DNA of 64,000 nucleotides from DATGZX01 sp035296965. GTDB taxonomy: Bacteria; Planctomycetota; Planctomycetia; Gemmatales; Gemmataceae. Shown one piece after another: positions 1 through 9,096 of the stretch; the first letter of the stretch is position 1, and each line of letters opens with the position of its first letter. Position numbers and translations under genes: made by a program. The DNA lies in the NCBI GenBank assembly GCA_035296965.1, contig DATGZX010000197.1, forward strand, positions 1-64,000, in the 5' to 3' direction. Under the pieces are notes generated by a model. That model had not been told where the DNA came from, did not search any database, and saw only the letters and a list, made by a program, of their open reading frames with translations.

Positions 1-2
1 TC

Positions 3-1061
3 GCCCAATCTGAGGCACGCCTTTTCCCCACTCAACCTGCCATTCGCTGGCGACTCGAACGCCCACTTTCCAGACCCGCAATCGGCGCCAATTCGCCGGA
101 AGGCGCGATTATCAACTACTTCCTGAAGGACAAGCCGAAAGAGCGCATCAGCCTGGACATCCTCGATTCCCGAGGCGAACTGGTCGACACGCTCAAGAGC
201 AAGCCCAAACCGAAGGGTGAGAAGAAGGAAAGCCCCGGAGCCGGCAAGGGCCCGGAAGCGCCCGCGACGACAGAGGCCGACGACGACGAGGAAGAGGAGG
301 GATCCGGCGAAGGCGACTACGATGCGGAGGAGGGCGCTGTCGCCAAGAAGACCGTATTGCCGACGGAGAAGGGTGTGAACCGGGTGGCCTGGAACTTGCG
401 CTACAAGGGGGCAGAGAAAATCAAGGGCGCCAAGGTAGACACCGGCGCGCCCGACGTCGGCCCACTGGTCAATCCGGGTGTTTTCACCGTCAAGCTGAAG
501 GTAGGAGCCAAGGTCCTTGCGACTGCCGTAACGGTCCTGCCCGATCCGCGCATGCATCTCTCGACCTCGGAGGCGGAGGAGCAGCTCAAGATGGTGCTGG
601 CCCTCCGGGACGATTTGAGCCGGGTAACGCGCATGGCGAATCAGATTCGATCGATCAAGAAGCAGCTTGAAGCTAGAAACGAACTGCTCAAGGGCAATCT
701 GAAAACGGAATCTCTTGTCAAGCCGGGCAAGGAACTGATCAAGAAACTCGACGCCCTGGAAGAGAAACTGCACAATCCCAAGGCCCAGGTGACTTACGAC
801 ATCCTGGCCCAACGCGGCGGCGCCAAGCTCCTCTCCCAGTTCGCCTTTTTGTATGAGAACGCCAAGGACGCGGACGGCGCGCCCACGCAAGGCATGCGCG
901 AAGTTTATGCCGAGGACGCCCATGCCTTGCAGCAATGCGCGACGGAGTTGAATGCTCTCTTGGGCGGGGAACTCACCAAGATCAACGAGACGGCAAAAGT
1001 CCTCGCCATCCCCAATATCATCGTGAAAGAGACCAAGCAAGAGACCACCAAGAAACCATAG
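3..1061 (+). CDS. Sortilin/BNR-type glycosyl hydrolase-like protein, C-terminal part (5' truncated by window edge)
   Basis: The reading frame is open from the first bases of the window to the stop at 1061, so only the C-terminal ~352 residues are present. The pattern of a short Arg-Pro segment, an Ile-Ile-Asn-Tyr-Phe-Leu-Lys strand, a G-V-N-R-V-A-W-N-L-R-Y motif, a G-x-F-T-V-K-L strand and a D-P-R motif is what follows the beta-propeller in large secreted planctomycete VPS10/sortilin or BNR-repeat proteins. The propeller would lie upstream. A strongly acidic, Lys/Glu-rich low-complexity insert (Asp/Glu runs around 275-335) interrupts the C-terminal domain. The last ~170 residues are helical and charged. 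These proteins are usually annotated as glycosyl hydrolases, but a catalytic activity is not established. The family call rests on motif recognition; location outside the cytoplasm is inferred. Confidence 0.7.
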   Translation, partial: AQSEARLFPTQPAIRWRLERPLSRPAIGANSPEGAIINYFLKDKPKERISLDILDSRGELVDTLKSKPKPKGEKKESPGAGKGPEAPATTEADDDEEEEGSGEGDYDAEEGAVAKKTVLPTEKGVNRVAWNLRYKGAEKIKGAKVDTGAPDVGPLVNPGVFTVKLKVGAKVLATAVTVLPDPRMHLSTSEAEEQLKMVLALRDDLSRVTRMANQIRSIKKQLEARNELLKGNLKTESLVKPGKELIKKLDALEEKLHNPKAQVTYDILAQRGGAKLLSQFAFLYENAKDADGAPTQGMREVYAEDAHALQQCATELNALLGGELTKINETAKVLAIPNIIVKETKQETTKKP

Positions 1062-1145
1062 CGTTATCAGACATTTGCCAAGGCAGGCCGCGGCTGTTGC
1101 TTGCTCCGCACGATTCCGTGGCCTGTTTCACAGGAGACCTCCCTC

Positions 1146-2852
1146 ATGCACCGCTCCCTGCCTGCCATCCTTCTCACCTTCTTGTTTCTTCTCTCTTCGG
1201 TTCGAGCTGCCGACGATTACAAACTCGGCCCTGATTCCCAGGAACATCCTGGGATTCCCAAGGGAAAGGTGACGAAATACACCTGGACGAGCAAGATCTT
1301 CGACGGCACCGTGCGCGATTACTGGGTCTACGTGCCCGAGCAATACGATCCCAAGCTGCCCGCCAACGTCATGGTCTTTCAGGACGGCGTGGCCTACGTC
1401 AATCGCGAGGGGTCTTTCCGCGTACCGGTCGTGTTCGATAACCTCATCGCCAAAAAAGTGCTTCCGGTTACAATCGGAATCTTCATCAATCCGGGCAGCT
1501 TTCCGGCTACGGAACCCGGCCAGAAACCGCGCAGTAACCGCAGTTTCGAGTACGACACGCTCAGCGACCAGTATGCCCGTTTTCTGGAAAAGGAAATCTT
1601 GCCGGAGGTGGCCAAGGATTACAACCTGCGCAAGGACGCGGAAGGCCGAGCCATCTGCGGCATCAGCTCGGGGGGCATCTGCGCATTTACGGTCGCCTGG
1701 GAGCGGCCCGACCTTTTCAGCAAGGTCCTGAGCCACGTCGGCAGTTTTACCAATATTCGCGGCGGCGACGTCTATCCCGGACGCATCCGCAAGACGCCGC
1801 ACAAGCCAATTCGTATATTCTTGCAAGACGGGGCAGGGGACCTTGACAATGAACACGGCAACTGGCCGCTCGCCAATCAGCAGATGGCCAAGGCGTTGAA
1901 ATTCGCCAAATACGACTATCAATTCGTCTATGGCGATGGCGGCCACAACGGCAAACAGGGCGGCGCCATCCTGCCGGACTCGCTTCGCTGGCTCTGGGCC
2001 GAGCGCAAGGAGGAACGGCCCAAATCTGCGGAGCACAAGGTCATACCACTGTGGCCGCAGGGCGCACCAGGTGCCGTGGGTGACGAGGCAGCGGACAAGC
2101 CGAGCCTGACAATTTATTTGCCTCCCGCAGAGATTGCAACCGGCACCGCCGTCGTCGTTTGCCCGGGCGGCGGCTATGGCGCGCTGGCGGTCGATCACGA
2201 GGGGAGACAGCCGGCCGAGTGGCTCAATTCCCAGGGAATCGCCGCGTTCGTCCTCAAGTACCGCATCGCCCCGCGTTATCATCATCCCGCCCCGGTGCAG
2301 GATGCGCAGCGTGCCCTGCGCACGGTCCGTGCCAATGCAACACAGTGGAACGTGCACGCTGATCGCATCGGCATCTGGGGCTTTTCCGCGGGCGGCCACC
2401 TGGCGTCGACAGCGGGCACCCATTTCGACTTGGGAATCACTAGCGCAGAAGACCCGATTGACCGCGTGAGCTGCCGGCCGGACTTTCTGATCCTGTGCTA
2501 TCCAGTGATCACGTTTACGGCGACACCGACCACACACATGGGTTCCCGGCAAAACCTGCTCGGCAAAGAACCTGATCCGAAACTAGTCTTAAATCTCTCG
2601 AACGATACGCAGGTCACCACGGCGACACCGCCGACGTTTCTTTTCCATACCAATGAGGACAAAGGCGTGCCGTCGGAGAATAGCGTGCTCTTCTACACAG
2701 CGCTGCGCAAGGCTGGGGTTCCCGCCGAGCTTCACATTTACGAGAAAGGCCCGCACGGTGTTGGCCTGGCACCTGGCAACCCGGTGCTCTCCACATGGAC
2801 GGGACGGCTCAAGGATTGGTTGGAAGGACGGGGGCTTTTGAAGAGACAGTGA
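1146..2852 (+). CDS. Secreted double esterase: Esterase D-like domain fused to an acetylxylan-esterase-like alpha/beta hydrolase
   Basis: The 568-residue product starts at ATG 1146 behind a purine-rich CAGGAG, giving a typical signal peptide (MHRS, then a Leu-rich core ending in RAA). An upstream TTG at 1101 would bury the signal peptide and is not preferred. The N-terminal half resembles the putative esterase/enterochelin esterase family, with nucleophile elbow GISSGG and a late GDGGHNG His. The C-terminal half begins with VVVCPGGGYG, an oxyanion-type motif, then elbow GFSAGGH, an Asp in HTNEDKGVP and a His in KGPHGVG. This is the BD-FAE/acetylxylan esterase group. Both catalytic sets look complete, so the protein probably carries two carboxylesterase sites for plant or algal polysaccharide esters. 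The substrate is inferred. It follows the sortilin-like gene on the same strand by about 85 bp. Confidence 0.85.
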   Translation: MHRSLPAILLTFLFLLSSVRAADDYKLGPDSQEHPGIPKGKVTKYTWTSKIFDGTVRDYWVYVPEQYDPKLPANVMVFQDGVAYVNREGSFRVPVVFDNLIAKKVLPVTIGIFINPGSFPATEPGQKPRSNRSFEYDTLSDQYARFLEKEILPEVAKDYNLRKDAEGRAICGISSGGICAFTVAWERPDLFSKVLSHVGSFTNIRGGDVYPGRIRKTPHKPIRIFLQDGAGDLDNEHGNWPLANQQMAKALKFAKYDYQFVYGDGGHNGKQGGAILPDSLRWLWAERKEERPKSAEHKVIPLWPQGAPGAVGDEAADKPSLTIYLPPAEIATGTAVVVCPGGGYGALAVDHEGRQPAEWLNSQGIAAFVLKYRIAPRYHHPAPVQDAQRALRTVRANATQWNVHADRIGIWGFSAGGHLASTAGTHFDLGITSAEDPIDRVSCRPDFLILCYPVITFTATPTTHMGSRQNLLGKEPDPKLVLNLSNDTQVTTATPPTFLFHTNEDKGVPSENSVLFYTALRKAGVPAELHIYEKGPHGVGLAPGNPVLSTWTGRLKDWLEGRGLLKRQ

Positions 2853-2913
2853 CGAGGTTGGGATTCGCGGAAGGCGGCGGGGCTCGGAACACGAGTTGTA
2901 CTGGCAGTCTTGG

Positions 2914-3759
2914 ATGGTGAGGGCTGCGGTGCGCATCGCTCTGATTCAACAGCATGCGACGGAGGACAAGGAGGAGAATGTTGCGCGCGGACTGGCTGCG
3001 CTGCGGACCGCCGCGGGGGAGGGGGCCCAAGTAGCCTGTTTCGCCGAGCTCGCCTTCGAGCCATTTTATCCGCAACGGCCCGCCCAAGGCTCCGTCCTTG
3101 ACTTGGCGGAGACAGTGCCCGGTCCCATGACGGAACTGTTCGCAACGGAGGCGGCGCGGCTGGGACTTGTGGTCATCTTGAATCTCTTCGAGCGCGAGAG
3201 AGAACGGGGCTTCGATTGCTCGCCGGTGATCGACGCGGACGGTGAGCTGCTGGGCAAGACGCGCATGATCCACATCACGGATTACGCCTGTTTCCACGAA
3301 CAGGGATACTATACGCCGGGAGACACCGGGGCCCCGGTCTATCGCACTCGAGCCGGAGCAATCGGCGTGGCGATTTGTTATGATCGTCACTTTCCTGAGT
3401 ACATGCGCGCCCTGGCACTGAACGGGGCAAACCTAGTAGTCGTACCACAAGCCGGCGCGGTGAGCGAATGGCCGGAAGGACTCTACGAGGCTGAAATGCG
3501 CGTGGCCGCGTTTCAGAATGGCTACTTCGTCGCCCTGTGCAACCGCGTCGGCAAAGAGGATTGTTTGACGTTTGCAGGGGAATCCTTTGTCTGCTCGCCG
3601 GATGGCAAGGTGTTGTGCCGGGCACCTGAGGGCAAGGATTCTATGCTCTACGCAGATCTCACACTGACCGAAGCCTCCAACTCCCATGCACGCCGGCTGT
3701 TTCTGCGCGACCGGAGGCCCGAACTTTACGCAAGCTGGTTGGCCGAGCGTCGACGTTGA
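2914..3759 (+). CDS. Carbon-nitrogen hydrolase (nitrilase superfamily), N-carbamoylputrescine amidase-like
   Basis: The 281-residue product has the Glu-Lys-Cys triad of the nitrilase superfamily. Glu45 lies in FAELAFEPF, Lys115 in GKTRMIHI and Cys155 in GVAICYDRHFPE. The residues around these (FxPQ after Glu, CYDRHFPE at Cys) match the N-carbamoylputrescine amidase/beta-ureidopropionase branch better than true nitrilases. The reaction is therefore probably hydrolysis of an N-carbamoyl amine or another amide, releasing ammonia and CO2, in the cytoplasm. The start is set at ATG 2914. A TTG at 2896 would add six residues, and a GTG follows at 2917. The Shine-Dalgarno sequence is weak. It lies 61 bp after the double esterase. 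Exact substrate unknown; polyamine or pyrimidine breakdown are the main options. Confidence 0.85.
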   Translation: MVRAAVRIALIQQHATEDKEENVARGLAALRTAAGEGAQVACFAELAFEPFYPQRPAQGSVLDLAETVPGPMTELFATEAARLGLVVILNLFERERERGFDCSPVIDADGELLGKTRMIHITDYACFHEQGYYTPGDTGAPVYRTRAGAIGVAICYDRHFPEYMRALALNGANLVVVPQAGAVSEWPEGLYEAEMRVAAFQNGYFVALCNRVGKEDCLTFAGESFVCSPDGKVLCRAPEGKDSMLYADLTLTEASNSHARRLFLRDRRPELYASWLAERRR

Positions 3760-4009
3760 TCGCCGTAAGGACGGTCGGGATTCGAGCTCGCATGAGAATA
3801 CCCGCCATGTCGAACTCAAAGAAAAGCACCGAGGCCGGCATGATGCTCCATATTGCCCCCCGGCATAGCGGCGCCTCAGAAAGTTCGCCTCCCTCAGGGA
3901 GACGGCCGCTGCCGATGCGTTCGCGCTCAATCGCCTTGGGATCACGCGCTGATCCTCGCCCGGTCTAGGAAGAAAGGTTCCAGGATTTACTTCGTCGAGG
4001 TTGCAGCCC

Positions 4010-5308
4010 ATGACAACCCCTGCACCGACTTATCCGAAAACCTTCGCGACAACCGAATCGTTCGCCCAGGGCCTTGACGCTAACGACCCGCTGCGCCACT
4101 ACCGCGATCAATTCCATCTCCCCAGGGGAGCCGACGGCAAACCCCTCATCTATTTCTGCAGCCACTCGCTGGGCTTGCAGCCGCGAACCGTTCAGTCGCT
4201 GATGGCGCAGGAGCTGCAGAACTGGGCAGAATTGGGAGTGGAAGGACACTTCGAAGGTAAGACCCCGTGGTACACCTACCAGGAGTTGCTTCGAGATTCG
4301 GCTGCCCGCCTTGTCGGCGCCAAGGCGGACGAGGTCGTTTTCATGAACGGCCTCACCGTCAATTTGCATTTGCTGATGACGACGTTCTATCGGCCGGATT
4401 CCCGTCGGTACAAGATTCTGATGGATGAGCCGACTTTTCCCTCAGACCTTTACGCGGCGAAATCGCAATTGTCGCGTAAAGGTTTGGATCCCGCGGAGGC
4501 GCTGTTAACGATCAAGCCTCGGCCTGGCCGACACACGATTTCCGTCGAGGAGATCGAGGACTTTTTGGAGGCCCGCGGGCGAGAGACGGCCCTTGTACTC
4601 TTGAGCGGCGTCAATTTCCTGACAGGGCAATGGTTTGATATGCCAAGGATCACGGCAGCCGCCAAGCGACAGGGCTGCGCCGTTGGCTTCGATCTCGCTC
4701 ATGCCGTCGGCAATGTGCCCTTGCACTTGCATGATTGGCACGTCGATTTTGCGGTATGGTGCACTTACAAGTATTTGAATAGCGGACCGGGAGCAGTCGC
4801 AGGTTGCTTCGTTCACGAACAGCATGGCCGTAACATCGCCCTGCCGCGCCTCGCCGGCTGGTGGGGTAACGACCCGGACACACGTTTCCAGATGCAGCTC
4901 CAACCCGAGTTCGTGCCTCAGTTCGGCGCCGATGGCTGGCAGGTGAGCAACCCTCCAATTTTCGCCCTGGTTCCGATCCGCGCCTCGCAAGCTCTCTACG
5001 ACGAGGCAGGAATGCCTGCTCTGCGCGCCAAATCGGAGTGCCTGACGGCTTACCTCCTGTATCTTCTGGATCAATTTCCGCTGGGGGAATTTGAGGTTGT
5101 GACTCCGCGTGATCCGGCCCAACGTGGATGTCAATTGTCGCTCCTGGTGCGCAATCATCCCAAGGAGCGCTTGGAAGCCCTGGGCAAGTCGGGCGTCGTT
5201 GGCGACTTTCGCGAACCGAATACCATTCGTGTCGCCCCGGCGCCGTTTTACAACACGTTTCAGGAAGTGTGGCGCTTCGCCCAAATCCTCGGCCAGCAGG
5301 TGGCGTGA
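4010..5308 (+). CDS. kynU: Kynureninase
   Basis: Kynureninase is a PLP enzyme that cleaves L-kynurenine to anthranilate and L-alanine (or 3-hydroxykynurenine to 3-hydroxyanthranilate). The 432-residue length is usual for the family. Residues around CSHSLGLQP near the N-terminus, the FDLAHAVGNVPLHLH segment with its PLP-binding Asp, and TYKYLNSGPGA with the Schiff-base Lys254 are characteristic. ATG 4010 follows a short CGAGG motif; a TTG three codons upstream is less likely. The stop is 32 bp before kynB, so the two form an operon. No tryptophan or kynurenine oxygenase gene is nearby, so upstream steps must be encoded elsewhere. Cytoplasmic. Confidence 0.95.
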   Translation: MTTPAPTYPKTFATTESFAQGLDANDPLRHYRDQFHLPRGADGKPLIYFCSHSLGLQPRTVQSLMAQELQNWAELGVEGHFEGKTPWYTYQELLRDSAARLVGAKADEVVFMNGLTVNLHLLMTTFYRPDSRRYKILMDEPTFPSDLYAAKSQLSRKGLDPAEALLTIKPRPGRHTISVEEIEDFLEARGRETALVLLSGVNFLTGQWFDMPRITAAAKRQGCAVGFDLAHAVGNVPLHLHDWHVDFAVWCTYKYLNSGPGAVAGCFVHEQHGRNIALPRLAGWWGNDPDTRFQMQLQPEFVPQFGADGWQVSNPPIFALVPIRASQALYDEAGMPALRAKSECLTAYLLYLLDQFPLGEFEVVTPRDPAQRGCQLSLLVRNHPKERLEALGKSGVVGDFREPNTIRVAPAPFYNTFQEVWRFAQILGQQVA

Positions 5309-5340
5309 CAATTTCGATTTGCTACCAGAGGAAGCCACTC

Positions 5341-5973
5341 ATGATCTACGACATTTCTCCAGCATTGTCGGAAAGGCTTAAAGTCTGGCCGGGCGATACG
5401 CCGCCGAAACGCCGGATTCTCTTCGACATGACGCGCGGCGACAACATCACCCTATCTTCTCTCGACGCGACGGTTCACCTTGGCGCTCACGCTGATGCTC
5501 CAAGCCACTACGGGTTGGGCGCGCCAGCCATCCACGAGAGAAGCTTGGACTATTATTTGGGGCCATGTCAGGTAATCAAGGTTTCAGTTCCCCGCGGAGT
5601 ATGCATAACACCGAAGCTGCTTTCCATGCAAATCGGCGCAGAGCGCGTCCTGCTCGCTACGAATACCTATCCCGACCCGGAACGGTTCAATGAAGATTTC
5701 GCGTCCCTGACGCCCGAGTTGGTCGAGATGTTGCATTCGCGAGGAGTCAAACTGATCGGCATTGACACGCCCAGCGTCGATCCATTCTCCTCGAAAGAGC
5801 TGCCCGCTCACCGGATGTTTCTGAAATGCGACATGGCCATTCTGGAAGGAATCGTCTTGAAAAACGTGCCTCCCGGCATGTACGAGCTGATTGCCTTGCC
5901 GCTCAAACTGGTCGATTTCGATGCCAGTCCTGTCCGAGCGATTCTCCGCACGCTTCCCGAACGTTCTGCTTAG
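5341..5973 (+). CDS. kynB: Kynurenine formamidase (cyclase family)
   Basis: This 210-residue protein belongs to the metal-dependent cyclase/arylformamidase family (PF04199 type), which hydrolyses N-formyl-L-kynurenine to kynurenine and formate. The metal motif is visible as HLGAHADAPSH, with His46, His50, Asp52 and His56 as ligands. GIDTPSVDPF and the C-terminal YELIALPLKL strand are also typical. ATG 5341 has AGAGGAAG just upstream; a longer open frame into kynU is an artefact. Being directly downstream of kynU, it supplies kynureninase with substrate. Its stop codon overlaps the stop of the convergent ABC permease gene by 4 bp, leaving no room for a terminator between the two units. Confidence 0.92.
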   Translation: MIYDISPALSERLKVWPGDTPPKRRILFDMTRGDNITLSSLDATVHLGAHADAPSHYGLGAPAIHERSLDYYLGPCQVIKVSVPRGVCITPKLLSMQIGAERVLLATNTYPDPERFNEDFASLTPELVEMLHSRGVKLIGIDTPSVDPFSSKELPAHRMFLKCDMAILEGIVLKNVPPGMYELIALPLKLVDFDASPVRAILRTLPERSA

Positions 5974-6782
5974 CTACTTGCACTGCGATAGGAGCGTAGG
6001 GCGTATCGAAAAAACTTTCGGCTGACAAAGAGCAGGACGAGCGCCACAGCAGCGGTGAAGACGACGAGCGCGGGATCGTCGAGGAACTTGACCATCAAGC
6101 GCGCGGGGACATTGACCACCAGCAGGATCGGCACCACGAATGAGAAGAACCAGCCCATGGGCGACGCCCATTTGCCGGAGAAGATCTCCCTCGGGTAGCG
6201 CATCAAGCTGGTGAAGAGCCACCAGAGCTCGTAGAGACTTTGGTTGCGTTTGAACCATACGGACGCGGAGGTTAACAGCAGCAACATGCTGTAGGCGATG
6301 GCTGAGCCGCAGGCGAACATCAGCAGAAAGACCAGCGCTCGCGCGGGATCGAACGGCCAATCAAGTTTGTAGAGGGCAATGCCCATCACAGCGGCGCCCA
6401 TGAAAACGTTTGCCATGCTCGACCAGTCGATGTCGCGGCAGGTCACCAGGAATTGTTCGTCGATCGGTTTGAGCAAGTAGAAGTCGAGGTCGCCTGTCCG
6501 CACCAGCTCGGCAAACTCGCTGCAATTGGCGAGGAACAGGGCCTCGATCAGACCCGCGAGTGCGAAATAGCAACCAACGAAGAAGAGGTACTCCGGCTCC
6601 GTCCAACCGCCCACATTGGTCGTCTTGCCGAAGACTGTCTTGTAGAAGGCAAGCAGTATGCCCAGCCAGAGAACCTCCACGAACAGCTTGACGAGAAAGT
6701 TCACCCGAAAGCTCAGCTCCCGAGCCAGGCCGTACCGGCCCAGGGCGAAGTAAAGACGCAAGTAGCGTGTAAGGACTTGCAA
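5970..6782 (-). CDS. ABC-2 family transporter permease (second permease subunit)
   Basis: The 270-residue hydrophobic protein has about six predicted membrane segments and the pattern of PF06182-type ABC-2 permeases (FFVGCYFALAGLIEALF, a conserved RTGDLDFYLLKPID loop, then further helices). The RxGxLDxxLLKP motif is the family's cytoplasmic coupling loop. It is the last gene of a three-gene ABC unit with the ATPase at 7675-8682 and a sister permease at 6789-7700. The apparent start is TTG 6782, preceded by a GGAGG embedded in the end of the upstream gene, which makes the rare start credible. Together the unit should form a heterodimeric export or lipid-handling ABC transporter. The substrate cannot be read from sequence. 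Confidence 0.88.
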   Translation of the reverse strand: MQVLTRYLRLYFALGRYGLARELSFRVNFLVKLFVEVLWLGILLAFYKTVFGKTTNVGGWTEPEYLFFVGCYFALAGLIEALFLANCSEFAELVRTGDLDFYLLKPIDEQFLVTCRDIDWSSMANVFMGAAVMGIALYKLDWPFDPARALVFLLMFACGSAIAYSMLLLLTSASVWFKRNQSLYELWWLFTSLMRYPREIFSGKWASPMGWFFSFVVPILLVVNVPARLMVKFLDDPALVVFTAAVALVLLFVSRKFFRYALRSYRSASS

Positions 6783-6788
6783 AGAGAA

Positions 6789-7700
6789 TCAACCTCCGAA
6801 GGCACTGTAGCGTTTCAAGCCGAGCCGGTAGAGCCAGCGCGCCAGAGCGATGAAGACGACGCCCCAAACGAATTCAGCCAGCAGGCCACGCACAAGATCC
6901 GCGCCCTGGATCTTGCCAAGAAAAACGGCAGCGGGAAAGTAGGCCATGTATTGAAACGGCATCGCCTTGAGGACGGCCGCCCAGAAGGGAGGCAGCAAAT
7001 CGAGTGGGAACAGCTGTCCCGACACGAAGAAGTTCAGCGTATTGACCACGTACAAGAGCGACGTGACTTCCAGAAACCAGAACCCGATCATGCCAATGCT
7101 TGCCTCGAAGAAAAAGCCGACTGCAAATGCCAGGAACAAAGAGCACAGGTAGGCTGCGAGGGTTAGCAAATCCGGCAGTCTGTCGAAATACTCGCGACAA
7201 AGAAAAAACAGAAGGGCATAAGGCAAGGAGGATGTGGCGATGTAAGCAATCTTGTGAGCGCCGCGGTAGGACGCCAGATATCCAAGCATGTCGATGGGCT
7301 GAAGCAGGTATCGCTTGAGTTGGCCGTCTCGGATATCGCGCGCGATCCCCGCCGCAAGGCCCGGCATGCTCGAAAACATCCGGCTTATGTGGACGAGCAG
7401 CAAATAGGCGATCATCTCGTGCAGGCTGAAACCCGCGATGGGCTTCTCCCCGGCGCCGGCGTAGATGGCTTGCCAGAGCAGAATGGTTGTCACCATCGGC
7501 AGGAAGCGCAAGATGGTGGAGAGAAAGAAATCGCCGCGATACGTCAAGCGCTCGATGAGCGAGACGCGCAGGATGTTGCCGTACTTCCGCGCAATGCGAA
7601 CGATTCGCGCTTCCTTGATCGAGCGCACGTCTTCTTCCGTTTCGCGCCCGCGCTCTTCAACCGCATCGTCCACGTCATGAGGACTGGCTACTGGCTTCAT
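6789..7700 (-). CDS. ABC-2 family transporter permease (first permease subunit)
   Basis: The start is placed at ATG 7700, giving 303 residues; a TTG at 7733 would extend it 11 residues into the ATPase frame. An acidic N-terminal tail (residues 1-35) is followed by about six membrane helices. The loop GIARDIRDGQLKRYLLQPID corresponds to the coupling loop of the paralogous permease downstream, so the two are diverged duplicates of the PF06182 type. The start lies 26 bp inside the end of the ATPase gene, which implies translational coupling. The next permease starts 6 bp after its stop. It should pair with the sister permease and the ATPase as one membrane complex. The transported compound is unknown. 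Confidence 0.88.
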   Translation of the reverse strand: MKPVASPHDVDDAVEERGRETEEDVRSIKEARIVRIARKYGNILRVSLIERLTYRGDFFLSTILRFLPMVTTILLWQAIYAGAGEKPIAGFSLHEMIAYLLLVHISRMFSSMPGLAAGIARDIRDGQLKRYLLQPIDMLGYLASYRGAHKIAYIATSSLPYALLFFLCREYFDRLPDLLTLAAYLCSLFLAFAVGFFFEASIGMIGFWFLEVTSLLYVVNTLNFFVSGQLFPLDLLPPFWAAVLKAMPFQYMAYFPAAVFLGKIQGADLVRGLLAEFVWGVVFIALARWLYRLGLKRYSAFGG

Positions 7701-8682
7701 GTTGAACGCGTGCCTCCTCGAAGACGCGAGCAATGACCTGGTCCAGCGGCGGATCCTGTACGCTCATATCCACGACCGTATACCGTTCGAGTATCGCACC
7801 CAGAACTTCCGGAACGCGCGTACGCTCGACCTTGAGATCGACGACTGGCCCTTCGCTATGAGTCACCTCGCCAAAGCTCTCCAGATCCGTCGGAACGCCA
7901 TCGTTCTCGAAGTGCAATTTGACGAGCTTGGACTTGCCAAACTGTTCGGAAATCCGCGCCAGCGGCCCATCGTAAATCACCCGGCCGTGGCTGATGACCA
8001 GCACGCGCGCGCAGAGCGCTTCCACGTCGCGCATGTAATGGCTGGTCAACAGCATCGTCACGCCATAGCGGACGTTGTAATCCTTCAAGCAGCGCTGAAT
8101 CGTGGCCTGGGCTACGACGTCAAGACCAATGGTCGGCTCGTCGAGCAGCAGAAGTTGCGGCTGGTGGAGCAGGGCGGCGATCAGCTCCATCTTCATGCGT
8201 TCGCCCAGCGATAGCTCGCGCACCGGTTGATCGGTGAGCTTGCTGACGCCGAACAGCTCGGTGAGTTCGCCAAGTGTGCGCGTGAATTGCGCTCGCGACA
8301 GCGAATAGATCTCGCGATGGAGTTGGAAGCTGTCCGCCGCAGGCAGGTCCCACCAGAGTTGGTTTTTCTGGCCCATCACCAGCGAGAAGCGCCGGCGAAA
8401 CTCGTCGGCACGGTCCCACGGCGTGAAGCCGAGCACCTGGGCCGAGCCTTGCGTCGGATAGATGAGCCCCGAAAGCATTTTGAGGGTTGTTGTCTTGCCG
8501 GCGCCGTTGGGACCCAGAAAAGCGACCATTTCTCCTGGCTCAATCGCAAAGCTCACGTTATCGACGGCCCGAACTTCCTTGTATTCCCTGCGAAAAAGGC
8601 TGCGCACGGCGCGGAGGAAGCCCTCCTTTTTCTGCGTGACGCGATAGATCTTCGTGAGTCCGTGAGCCTCGATGATCGGCAT
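7675..8682 (-). CDS. ABC-2 type transporter ATP-binding protein
   Basis: The 335-residue product is a nucleotide-binding domain with an extended C-terminus. Walker A GPNGAGKT is at residues 57-64, the Q-loop at GQKN, signature LSLGE at 157-161 and Walker B LLLLDEP at 177-183, with the switch His in LLTSHYMRD. The sequence RAVDNVSFAIEPGEMVAFLGPNG is typical of the drug/lipid-export ATPases that pair with ABC-2 permeases. It starts at ATG 8682 and is the first gene of the unit. The residues after ~230 form the C-terminal regulatory domain common in this group. It couples ATP hydrolysis to the two permeases encoded immediately downstream. Confidence 0.93.
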   Translation of the reverse strand: MPIIEAHGLTKIYRVTQKKEGFLRAVRSLFRREYKEVRAVDNVSFAIEPGEMVAFLGPNGAGKTTTLKMLSGLIYPTQGSAQVLGFTPWDRADEFRRRFSLVMGQKNQLWWDLPAADSFQLHREIYSLSRAQFTRTLGELTELFGVSKLTDQPVRELSLGERMKMELIAALLHQPQLLLLDEPTIGLDVVAQATIQRCLKDYNVRYGVTMLLTSHYMRDVEALCARVLVISHGRVIYDGPLARISEQFGKSKLVKLHFENDGVPTDLESFGEVTHSEGPVVDLKVERTRVPEVLGAILERYTVVDMSVQDPPLDQVIARVFEEARVQHEASSQSS

Positions 8683-9096
8683 GGAAATCCTGCATTCGGT
8701 CGAGCAGCGCTACCCCGGTGAATTGTACGGGACAGGGCCAGTAGCTGCTTGGCTGGTCAAGGAGCGATGGCGGGCGAAGCCCGTGGCGGACCGGTGAGTG
8801 GACGCTATTCAAAAGACAACCAGACCTTTTGCGGCGAACCCTTGATCCAGGGCTGCCAAAATGCTATACTACTGCCTCGATGATTTACCTGAGGACGGGG
8901 CGCAAAGAAACTCCAGCTTGCCCCATTGCGTTTGCTTTCCTCATTCTCCGCTTGGTTTTCTTCGTGCGGAGCCTGGTTTCCAATTCGCCCTTTAGTCCGA
9001 TAGATTCGCGGCGCCAGGTTCCAGCATCTATGTCAATCAACCCCTGATTCTTTGTAACCGAATTTTTTTCGACAGAGGTCAAGAAAGACCGTTTGC
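8683..9096. other. Intergenic gap, no supported gene
   Basis: This ~410-bp stretch separates the ABC-2 operon, which reads leftward, from the damaged permease/ATPase pair reading rightward. It must hold the promoter of the ABC-2 operon. Short open frames exist, but none has a recognisable domain, ribosome-binding site or coding character. No repeat or RNA gene is visible. Confidence 0.5.

Noticed and set aside
1128..2552. A 474-codon open frame antisense to the double esterase
   Set aside because: It is the complement of a gene with clear catalytic motifs and a signal peptide; its protein has no recognisable domain. Long antisense frames are expected in G+C-rich DNA.
4737..4760. TGGCACG-like sequence suggesting a sigma-54 promoter
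   Set aside because: It lies inside kynU and the GG-to-GC spacing is wrong for a -24/-12 promoter.
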